Positions 25,601 to 32,715 of a DNA stretch of 32,715 nt are shown here, piece after piece. Within the stretch, counting starts at the first letter, position 1; each line of letters starts with the position of its first letter. The DNA is from Thermosipho sp. (in: thermotogales) (lineage in GTDB: Bacteria; Thermotogota; Thermotogae; Thermotogales; Fervidobacteriaceae). Location: assembly GCA_017656345.1 (NCBI GenBank), contig JACDNZ010000020.1, forward strand, positions 1 to 32,715. The letters run 5' to 3'. The position numbers and the translations under genes are program-made. The notes below the pieces were generated by a model. The model saw only the letters and a program-made list of their open reading frames with translations. It ran no database searches and was not told the DNA's origin.

Positions 25601-26931
25601 AATAGCGGGTTGGAATATTTCCATTCCTTATAGGTAATTTCTAAACTAAGATTTTTAATAAATATTGCATAATATGCAAATTTTAAGAAATTTCCATTCC
25701 TTATAGGTAATTTCTAAACAATTATAAAAGGAGGGGTTTAAAATGAGCAAAAAAGAAATTTCCATTCCTTATAGGTAATTTCTAAACTGAAAAGGTTCCT
25801 CTCAGTTTAGTTGAATTTCTCGCGGGGAAATTTCCATTCCTTATAGGTAATTTCTAAACCAAACTTTTCCATCTTATAAGTATGAAGAAGTAGTAAAAGA
25901 ATTTCCATTCCTTATAGGTAATTTCTAAACCAAAACATACGCATGGTTTTACAGGTTAAGTGATGATAAGTGGATTTCCATTCCTTATAGGTAATTTCTA
26001 AACGTAAAAAACATAATCGAAGAAGCAAAAAATTATCAAAAAATTTTAATTTCCATTCCTTATAGGTAATTTCTAAACTATTATGGTAGTGATGATTACG
26101 ATATACTTTACGTGAAAATTTCCATTCCTTATAGGTAATTTCTAAACTTAGAGAATGGGCTGCACAAAGTTATTCATGGGATGTTTTATTTCCATTCCTT
26201 ATAGGTAATTTCTAAACAACAGTGAAGATTCATTAATAGTTGAAATCATAACTAATGATTTCCATTCCTTATAGGTAATTTCTAAACATAGAACAATTCA
26301 ATCAGGAAACTGAACAAATTCTCGAAAATTTCCATTCCTTATAGGTAATTTCTAAACTTAATTACTATGATTTTAAACATAAAACTGAATTTAGAAGTAA
26401 TTTCCATTCCTTATAGGTAATTTCTAAACTTTAAAAGGAGGGGATATTATGGTAAGGAAAGAAGTTTTAAATTTCCATTCCTTATAGGTAATTTCTAAAC
26501 TTTACTTGATAGTCATAACAATTTTGTCGAAAAAAATAAGCTGATTTCCATTCCTTATAGGTAATTTCTAAACTAAAATTCGTTTAAAACCTTCAAAATC
26601 TTCTGGTAATTATTTCCATTCCTTATAGGTAATTTCTAAACTAATCAAGAGTGCATTTTAAAAACAGTTACCAATATTAAAATTTCCATTCCTTATAGGT
26701 AATTTCTAAACAAAGTGATTAAAAAATTCAAAATAATTAAAATATTCGGAAAATGGGTCATTTCCATTCCTTATAGGTAATTTCTAAACTTATTTCTTAC
26801 CGAAAGATGATTGCTATAAAAAATTTGATTTCCATTCCTTATAGGTAATTTCTAAACGAATTTGTTTTGTTTAATCGTGATATCGATCCAGTTGATAAAT
26901 AATTTCCATTCCTTATAGGTAATTTCTAAAC
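22627..26931 (-). CRISPR. CRISPR array, 61 repeats and 60 spacers, transcribed leftward
   Basis: The 30-base repeat begins ATTTCCATTCC and ends TTTCTAAAC on the plus strand; its complement begins GTTTAGAAATT and ends GGAATGGAAAT. I counted 61 repeats and 60 spacers. Spacers are mostly 34-48 bases, with one of 50 at the left end. All repeats right of 22918 look identical. The left four differ: 22627 is degenerate and one base short, 22706 and 22778 have TAAC for TAAT, and 22845 has ATACC for ATTCC. This places the old end at the left and the leader at the right. Cas6 cleavage would leave the 5' tag AUGGAAAU, comparable to the usual AUUGAAAC. It matches the direction of the Csm genes. Confidence 0.98.
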
Positions 26932-27130
26932 CTACACTTTTATTTATAAATAGTATAATCTCCAAATATTTACATTACAGTTACAAGGAAGTTTCGATAG
27001 TGTAAACACAGCATATTTTCATAGCTTTTGAAGATTCAGTTTAACATAAACTCTAACAAAATTCTTACTTTTCATTGCATTAACAAATTTGTTACAATTT
27101 CTGATTTCAACTCCCCCCATATTAACATGA
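26932..27130 (-). promoter_or_regulatory. CRISPR leader with candidate promoter
   Basis: The AT-rich stretch right of the conserved end of the array should be the leader, where new spacers enter and pre-crRNA transcription starts. On the minus strand TATACT (26952-26957) lies 17 bases after CTGTAA (26975-26980), a plausible but imperfect promoter whose start would fall close to the first repeat. The outer limit of the leader is not definable from sequence alone; 27130 is nominal. Confidence 0.55.
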
Positions 27131-27400
27131 TAAACAAACTATCTGTTACAAAATCTTTAATTTAATTTTTGTTTATTAATTTATTCTATTTTAATAATTA
27201 GATTACTGATGAGCTATATGATTGTTAATTGTATATGAAAACTATGCGCTTACTCTAAATAGGTAAACATAAAAAGTTTAGCAAAATTATTTTGTGAATT
27301 TATGTTTTTTAACTCTTTCTCTCAATATTCCATCATCTCCATAATCACTCTTTGAAAGATTTAGAAAGAAAATAAGAAAATGATATTATTTTATTAAAGA
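27131..27400. other. Noncoding AT-rich region between leader and IS3 remnant
   Basis: No gene, repeat or clear regulatory signal is visible. It may hold the left end of the decayed IS3 element, whose terminal repeat I could not define. Confidence 0.4.
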
Positions 27401-28658
27401 ATGAAAGAAGTGTTTTATATAAAAAAGAATAGATACTCTCCCGATTTTAAGCTTGAAGCTTTTAAAGACTATTTTAATTCTGACAAATCTTTAAAAGATA
27501 TTACTAATGAATATGCTATTCTTTCTCCCATATTCTTCGTATTTGGGTTAAACAATATATAGAAACTTGGTTATATTGATAAATACCTTTAGCTCCAAAA
27601 AAGGTAACCCTCATTCAATTATTTTCGATAATTCTAAAGTTTCAACTGTTACTCATAAGTCTCCCAGTATTATCAAAAACGATTCTGACAATTCCAATGA
27701 TTCTATTATATTAAAACAAAGGTTTCAACACTACGAGCGTCTTCTTTTTTAGAAAGCTTTAATTATCAAAATGCAAGAAGATGAAATTAACTTTAAAAAA
27801 ACGTCAACAGAAAAAGTAACTTCTGCCACCAATTTTTCAATTATTCTCAAATATAGAAAATTCGGTATTTCTACTCTTGGCTTACTTAATCGTTACAATA
27901 TTAACTCCAGTAGTTTCTACTATTACACCAAGCTATTTTTTTGTTGTTAATATACACAGTAAAGAATTTCATTCCAAAATTTTTTGTTAATTATACTAAA
28001 CAATTATTCTTTGATTTATTCTCTATTGATGATCCATTTGTTCCTGAACTCTTTTATAAAACTTTAGGTTCTAAAAGATTATCTGTTATTTAAAAAAATA
28101 CAACATCAATCACAAAAAATCCTACAGATTAAAAAAAGAATAGGGTTTACCAGAAAATATCATCGTTATCCTAATTTTAATAGAAAAAGATCTAAAAATC
28201 GCAATATTACAGAATTTAACCATTATTGGAAATATGGTATAAAATTTATTTGGTACATATGTTAGTTACTCAATTAAAACAAAAAATATTATTGCCATTT
28301 TTAGAAAGTTATCGAATTTAAAGATACTACATCTAACAACCTTATTATTAAGCAAGTGTTCCTACTACTTTTATGAATAAATTAAAATGTTATACATAAA
28401 CTTGCTTATAAGAATAATCATAATTCTCAAACATATATTGAATCTTTTCATTTAAGCATTCAACATAAATTTGTGAAATATATTCAATTTAATTGCATAA
28501 AAGATGTTTATAATTACTATATTTCATATTTGTATTTCTACAACAATTTAAGGCCTCATGGCACTTTGAATTACCGTACTTCAAATTTCGTTTTTGAACA
28601 TTTTAATCTGCACAATTGTGTAACATTTCAAACAAACAATGTAGTGCTTAAAAATTGA
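27401..28658 (+). pseudogene. Decayed IS3-family transposase (orfA-orfB remnant)
   Basis: Fragments in successive frames match an IS3 transposase. OrfA opens with RYSPDFKLEAFKDYFNSDKSL and continues after a frameshift as ILRIWVKQYIETW. The start of orfB shows KYRKFGISTLGLLNRYNINS followed by SFYYY. The C-terminus reads TYIESFHLSIQHKFV and YFYNNLRPHGTLNYRT, the classic region around the catalytic Glu and the RPHGxLNY motif. Multiple stops and indels lie between, and the first catalytic aspartates are not recognisable. It is a dead insertion next to the CRISPR leader. The short open frames at 27567 and 28473 belong to this remnant and are not separate genes. Confidence 0.85.
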
Positions 28659-28747
28659 ATGTTGTCAGTGTTAAATAATGAGTTTCTCTTATTTTTCCTC
28701 CAATATGTATTATTCTCAATTATTATTCTACAAATTATATTAAAATC

Positions 28748-28777
28748 TTGCAAAACTTTATTATTTTTTGCTATAAT
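28748..28777 (+). promoter_or_regulatory. Promoter of the two-gene FnIII-like operon
   Basis: TTGCAA (28748-28753) and a perfect TATAAT (28772-28777) are 18 bases apart, and TG at 28769-28770 adds an extended -10. The first gene starts about 75 bases downstream, and no other gene intervenes. Confidence 0.7.
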
Positions 28778-28853
28778 AATTAATAGTTCACATTAATATA
28801 TGGTCAACATATTCACCAAAATTTTAAAATAATAGGCAAGATAGGTGAAAATA

Positions 28854-29789
28854 ATGAAGAATAAAACATTTAATAAAAGACATTTTAAGTTTCTATTTTC
28901 TGCCATTTTATTATTTTCAATTTTCATCTTTGTTTTTCATTATCTTACATATGAAAATAATCCCACGAGTAATATCAAAATAACTGCTATTTTTCCTCAA
29001 AACAACTCTTCAGTATATTCTAAAAATGTACATATTTCATGGGAAATAACTAATGAGAAATCACAAAATTTGCGTTACCATTTCTATATTTCAAACCAAG
29101 CTTCTTTTGAAAATTATTATACTCTTTATTACCCCGAATTTTACTTCAACGGAAAACCTGGTGAAACCTATTTTTGGAAATTAGAAATCTTTGATGATGC
29201 ATCTAACAAAAAAATATTTGAAAGCGATATTTATAAATTTAAAATTTTACCAACACTTGAATTAAATATTCAAAAAAATTATATTCCAATAAAAGATGGT
29301 AAGGTTAAATTGGAATGGACTGATTACAATCATAACTCTAACTTTGAAATTTTAATAGGAAACAATGAAAACGATTTAAAAACTTATGCTAAAAACACTA
29401 AAAATCATTATATAGAAATACCTATTAAAATATTAAAAAATAATTCTTTAATAATTATTAGATCGAACGATAACAAAAAAATTGAAAAAAAAGTAAGATA
29501 TCAGTTTTCTGATGCAGTTATTCTTATTATGAAAGATGATAAAAAGATAAATAAATTAAATGTTTATACTACCGGTAAACAAAAAACTGATTTATACATA
29601 AATAAAGAAGAAATCATCAGTGAACTCATAAACTTATTAAAAGACTATTATATTGAACCAATATGGGCTATGAATTTTAAAGATAATATACTTACTTTGA
29701 ATGATAACAAAAAAATAAAATTTTATTTTACTGAAACTGAAGATGGCTTGAAAATAAATGGTTATGAAATATTGGAGGAGAAAAAATGA
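28854..29789 (+). CDS. Membrane-anchored FnIII-like protein
   Basis: Function is unknown. A basic N-terminus (NKTFNKRHFKF) precedes a hydrophobic segment (LFSAILLFSIFIFVFHYL), which is a signal anchor or uncleaved signal, so the rest should face outward. Residues about 40-135 form a fibronectin-III-like module (ITAIFPQNNSSVYSKNVHISW, then KPGETYFWKLEIFDD and SDIYKFKI), the same style as the large lipoprotein at 3453-7937. A second beta module and a mixed C-terminal domain follow. I chose the ATG at 28854 because AGGTGA lies five bases upstream. The GTG at 28845 would overlap that site. It overlaps the next gene by four bases. Confidence 0.8.
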   Translation: MKNKTFNKRHFKFLFSAILLFSIFIFVFHYLTYENNPTSNIKITAIFPQNNSSVYSKNVHISWEITNEKSQNLRYHFYISNQASFENYYTLYYPEFYFNGKPGETYFWKLEIFDDASNKKIFESDIYKFKILPTLELNIQKNYIPIKDGKVKLEWTDYNHNSNFEILIGNNENDLKTYAKNTKNHYIEIPIKILKNNSLIIIRSNDNKKIEKKVRYQFSDAVILIMKDDKKINKLNVYTTGKQKTDLYINKEEIISELINLLKDYYIEPIWAMNFKDNILTLNDNKKIKFYFTETEDGLKINGYEILEEKK

Positions 29790-31411
29790 AAAAAATAGTT
29801 ACATTTTTATTAATATTAATTACCATATTATCATTTTCAAACAAAACTATATTTATTTTCTCAGCATTTCCAAGCAATGGAATGTCTTTAGACTTTAATA
29901 TGTTTTGGTGGTATGGCAACTTTTTCGAATTTATTGAAAATGAATCAGATTTTAAAGAATTAAAATATACAGGGCAAAAATATTCAAAAATTTATATTCC
30001 AAAAGTTAGTTATAACATATATTTTGGGAATAGTCCTAATTCTTTAAAATTGGTCAAAAAAGATTACACACAAAATACTTTAGAACCAGACTGGAATATA
30101 GAAAACAACAAAGATTATTACTGGAAAATTGAAATTTTCTTTGACGGTACTCCAATATATTCTTCTGATATTCTTCATTTTAAAACTTCTTCAGATTTCA
30201 CAAAATTAAAAAATAAATATTCTTTATTTTTTAATACAAAAAACTATTTTTCAAAAACTGATTTCAATTTCATTTTACCAATTGCTTCCGAATTAGATAT
30301 TAAACCACTAAATCTAATAGAAAAAATCCTTCAGTTTTATTCTTACACTTTATTAACTCCAGAAAAGTATATTTGGGCTTTTAAAATTAATTCAGATTAT
30401 CTAGGTACCGAGAAAATAGTATCTTTAGATAACTTTAATATTGAAATCTTTGACATTAGTAAATGCTTCTTAAACGAAAAAACTTTTTATTCTAAAAAAT
30501 ACCAATTAGACAAATATGTCGATTTATTGGAAATAATTATTAGAAATGTTGAAAATGGGGTTTTTGGTTATTTATACTTATTCAATTCTCTCAATAATGA
30601 ATTAATCGACCTACTTTGGGATGAAGATTATGACATGAGAAATATATGTGTTTGTGAATATTTTGCTAAAGATATCAATAACGATAACAAGAATGACTAT
30701 ATTGTAATTGTTAATAGAGGAAACAATTATTTTGGAACTGCTCACTATTATCAGCTTAATATTATCTATTCATCTAATACGAGCTACAAAGTTCAAAAAT
30801 TCTATTATGGAAGATTATTTCATGACCAAAATTATTTCAAAGTTGTCGATATTGATAATGATAATATATACGAAATAGCCAAACCAAATTGTTACTTTAA
30901 TTCAAGTATGGCAGCATATGATGAACTATATTATGACATATATAAATTGATTGATGGAAAATACAAAAAATACAAATCAATTATTGTAGATAAAAAGTCA
31001 ATAATAAGATTCTTATATTGGTACATTAATAAACCAAATGAGATGTTCAAAATTTTTGGAAAAAACATAGAATATTTATTCGATTTTAATAACTTTAAAA
31101 CAAAAAAAACAAGCTATAAATTGTTATTAGAGTGGGAAAATGTCAATGTATCAGGTTATGATCTCTACATAGGTTATTCAAAAGAAAGTTTGAAATTAAT
31201 TGCAAGCAATCTTAAAAACAATAGATACAACCTAATTATAAAAGATAACAAACCATTCTATTGGAAAGTTTTTGGAAAAGATAGCGAAGGAAATTATATA
31301 TACGCAAGTGATCTTCATAAAGTTATTCCAGTTCCAACATTAAAAGAGGAAGATATTTACAATAAAAATAAAAATAGTTTTTTAGATTACTTTACTAAAC
31401 CTAAATATTGA
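29786..31411 (+). CDS. Secreted protein with FnIII-like ends and FG-GAP-like middle
   Basis: Function is unknown. A signal peptide (KKIVTFLLILITILSFS) starts the 541-residue protein. An FnIII-like module covers about residues 60-130 (SYNIYFGNSPNSLKLVKKDY, NKDYYWKIEIFFDG). The middle contains two calcium-loop-like motifs, DINNDNKNDY near residue 297 and DIDNDNIYE near 354, as in FG-GAP/VCBS repeats. A second FnIII-like module lies near 450-515 (YDLYIGYSKESLKLIASNL, then PFYWKVFGKD). The ATGA overlap with the upstream gene and GGAGGAG before the ATG indicate coupled translation. The YFG/YIG and YYWK signatures link it to the lipoprotein at 3453-7937. Confidence 0.8.
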   Translation: MKKIVTFLLILITILSFSNKTIFIFSAFPSNGMSLDFNMFWWYGNFFEFIENESDFKELKYTGQKYSKIYIPKVSYNIYFGNSPNSLKLVKKDYTQNTLEPDWNIENNKDYYWKIEIFFDGTPIYSSDILHFKTSSDFTKLKNKYSLFFNTKNYFSKTDFNFILPIASELDIKPLNLIEKILQFYSYTLLTPEKYIWAFKINSDYLGTEKIVSLDNFNIEIFDISKCFLNEKTFYSKKYQLDKYVDLLEIIIRNVENGVFGYLYLFNSLNNELIDLLWDEDYDMRNICVCEYFAKDINNDNKNDYIVIVNRGNNYFGTAHYYQLNIIYSSNTSYKVQKFYYGRLFHDQNYFKVVDIDNDNIYEIAKPNCYFNSSMAAYDELYYDIYKLIDGKYKKYKSIIVDKKSIIRFLYWYINKPNEMFKIFGKNIEYLFDFNNFKTKKTSYKLLLEWENVNVSGYDLYIGYSKESLKLIASNLKNNRYNLIIKDNKPFYWKVFGKDSEGNYIYASDLHKVIPVPTLKEEDIYNKNKNSFLDYFTKPKY

Positions 31412-31429
31412 AAAATATAGTTTCAAAAA

Positions 31430-32341
31430 TTAAGCTTCATCCTGTTCTTTTCCTCCTGTTAAAAATTTTTTCTTCATCTCGTCTAAATCACAAATAAATT
31501 CTTCTTTAAAAAGGATTTTTATTATATCATCACCAAACTGATGTAAAAATATAAAATCTACTATACTTTCTAAAACTTCTATTTTAAATTCTGTTCCATA
31601 AAAGACTAGAAATTTCTTAAAATAATCAATATTCATATTTAAACCACTCAAATAAAGTACAACCCATTCATATTCAACCGGTGCTACTTTTGAATCTGCA
31701 AAATCTATAACCCCTTTAAATCTATCATCTTCAATTAATATATGATCATCAGTTAAATCAGCATGAACAAGTTTAAAATTATGATATTTTTCACAACTTA
31801 GATTCTCAAATCTACTTTTTAGTTGTCTTTTTAATTTGTCAGAAAAAATTGGATAGTTAAATCCCTTTTCAAGCAAATATTTTCTTTTTAAATCAAAGTA
31901 TTTCTTCCATTTTTTCACACTTACCGTTGTCAACTTTGAAAAATCTATACTATGATATTCCTTTACAAAGCTCGCTAAATCAAAAATAATTCTTTCGTTT
32001 AATTCATAACCCTTATTGTACAACTCTCTTACTGGAATTCCATCAATATAATCTATTATTAATATTTTGAAATCATCAATTATTCCAGAAAAGTATTTCT
32101 TCACTCTTTTTTGGTAATTCAGTATCTCATCTTCAACATAATAATCATCTTCAAATTCATCCCAAAATATTTTAATTATATATTTTTCATTCACTCTAAA
32201 AACTGCATGAGTGCCCGGATAAGTATTTTCCACTTTATTAACCTCTATTCCAGCTTTTGAAAACGCTTTTTCTATCAATTTTTTCCAATAAAATTTATCT
32301 TGAAAAATATGTACCCACCTATTTCTATCTATCTTGGGCAT
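31430..32341 (-). CDS. APH-family phosphotransferase (aminoglycoside/choline kinase-like)
   Basis: This 303-residue protein has the protein-kinase-like fold of the APH family, which phosphorylates small molecules such as aminoglycosides, choline or homoserine. The N-lobe contains TYPGTHAVFRVNEKYIIKIFW with a likely ATP-binding lysine. The catalytic loop is LVHADLTDDHIL, with H193 and D195, where the usual Asn is replaced by His. The metal-binding aspartate is D213 in GVIDFADS. LILDYIDG-type text (ILIIDYIDGIPV) and the position of the hinge also fit. GAGGTG lies five bases before the ATG. The natural substrate cannot be told from sequence, and resistance should not be assumed. It runs convergently with the secreted-protein operon. 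Confidence 0.82.
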   Translation of the reverse strand: MPKIDRNRWVHIFQDKFYWKKLIEKAFSKAGIEVNKVENTYPGTHAVFRVNEKYIIKIFWDEFEDDYYVEDEILNYQKRVKKYFSGIIDDFKILIIDYIDGIPVRELYNKGYELNERIIFDLASFVKEYHSIDFSKLTTVSVKKWKKYFDLKRKYLLEKGFNYPIFSDKLKRQLKSRFENLSCEKYHNFKLVHADLTDDHILIEDDRFKGVIDFADSKVAPVEYEWVVLYLSGLNMNIDYFKKFLVFYGTEFKIEVLESIVDFIFLHQFGDDIIKILFKEEFICDLDEMKKKFLTGGKEQDEA

Positions 32342-32429
32342 TCCAGCACCTCACTTGAAAAGATAAATTGAATATCTTAACAACTTAAAATAACAAAAAC
32401 AATAAATAGTTATGTGTTAGTACACCCTA

Positions 32430-32455
32430 TTCTATCACCATAGGCTTTGATAGAA
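32430..32455. other. Short hairpin between the peptidase and kinase genes
   Basis: TTCTATCA (32430-32437) and TGATAGAA (32448-32455) form a perfect 8-bp stem around a ten-base loop. It lies between the upstream peptidase gene and the kinase start on the minus strand. No T run follows on the minus strand, so termination is uncertain. Confidence 0.35.
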
Positions 32456-32523
32456 AAATCCAAACCACTCAAATAAATACAATCATTATATTTCTGTTTG
32501 AGTAAATTGTCTGGTAAAAATAT

Positions 32524-32715
32524 TTAATACTCAACATTTTGTTTTTCATTTATAATTTCCACAAGTTTTTCTATCTGTGGATCTCTTTTGTTTAATATAT
32601 CATCAATAGTGGTATAAACTTCAATATCAGGGTATAAAGAATCTTCTGGATCATTGTTAACGTTTGGTCTTACCCATTTTTTATGCGATACATAAAATTT
32701 GAACCCCGAAACTGG
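32524..32715 (-). CDS. C-terminal end of an S41-family peptidase (partial)
   Basis: Only the last 63 codons are present; the gene continues past the right edge. The frame reads PVSGFKFYVSHKKWVRPN, then YPDIEVYTTIDDIL and KRDPQIEKLVEII before the stop. The order of a strand containing a VRPN-like segment, a PDIEV strand, an (I/L)DDIL helix and a DPxxEK helix recalls the C-terminus of S41 (tail-specific/CtpA-like) peptidases, in which pages of the active site lie further upstream. No catalytic residue is in the window, so the family call rests on this tail only. Confidence 0.5.
   Translation of the reverse strand, partial: PVSGFKFYVSHKKWVRPNVNNDPEDSLYPDIEVYTTIDDILNKRDPQIEKLVEIINEKQNVEY

Noticed and set aside
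23019-26470. Ribosome sites plus ATG inside the array as possible small genes
   Set aside because: Each lies within a single spacer and its frame runs into repeats; they are better explained as captured target sequence.
22627-26931. Self-targeting spacers against genes in this window
   Set aside because: Reading by eye, I saw no spacer matching IS, cas or surface genes here; this needs a full search to exclude.
27567-28658. Two 61-codon open frames at 27567-27752 and 28473-28658
   Set aside because: Both are fragments inside the decayed IS3 transposase; the second contains the RPHGTLNY motif of its C-terminus.

Overview
The window looks like an AT-rich chromosome of a Thermotogota bacterium, perhaps Marinitoga-like. 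This is an inference from three things: AT-rich DNA with strong GGAGG-type ribosome sites, a CRISPR repeat that on its transcribed strand begins GTTTAGAAATTACC and ends GGAATGGAAAT, and the style of the cas genes and surface proteins. No rRNA, tRNA or other taxonomic marker is present.

Layout. 1-1959 is the right part of an IS21-family element (istA cut by the window edge, istB complete). 2310-2955 is a decayed relative of it, followed by a lone degenerate copy of the CRISPR repeat at 3079-3108. 3453-7937 (minus) encodes a very large lipoprotein built from fibronectin-III-like repeats and jelly-roll-like modules. 8170-21338 (minus) is a complete type III-A (Csm) CRISPR-Cas locus. In transcription order it reads cas2, cas1, a second cas2, an unknown 141-residue protein, an ECF-like sigma factor (CalpS), CalpT, the SAVED-Lon protease CalpL, a Csx1/Csm6-like HEPN ribonuclease, cas10/csm1, csm2, csm3, csm4, csm5, a Cas6-like paralogue without the catalytic histidine, and cas6. 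21451-21831 is a small envelope protein with its own terminator. 22627-26931 is a CRISPR array of 61 repeats and 60 spacers, transcribed leftward. 27401-28658 is a decayed IS3-family transposase beyond the leader. 28854-31411 (plus) holds two secreted or anchored proteins with the same repeat style as the large lipoprotein. 31430-32341 (minus) is an APH-family kinase, and the right edge carries the 3' end of an S41-type peptidase gene (minus).

How it works together. The Csm complex with Cas6-made crRNAs recognises foreign transcripts. Csm3 keeps its target-cleavage aspartate. Cas10 keeps both the HD motif and GGDD, so cyclic oligoadenylate signalling is expected. Two signal receivers lie in one co-directional run: a CARF-HEPN RNase and the Calp protease/anti-sigma/sigma relay, known from Sulfurihydrogenibium, in which cA4-activated CalpL cuts CalpT and frees CalpS to reprogram transcription. 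An extended -10 promoter sits just before the unknown 141-residue gene, which leads the Calp cluster and may be an undescribed fourth component. Many spacers read as sense coding sequence on the plus strand, and several carry ribosome-binding-site-plus-ATG or terminator-like signals. The leftward-transcribed crRNAs would therefore be antisense to target mRNAs, as type III interference needs.
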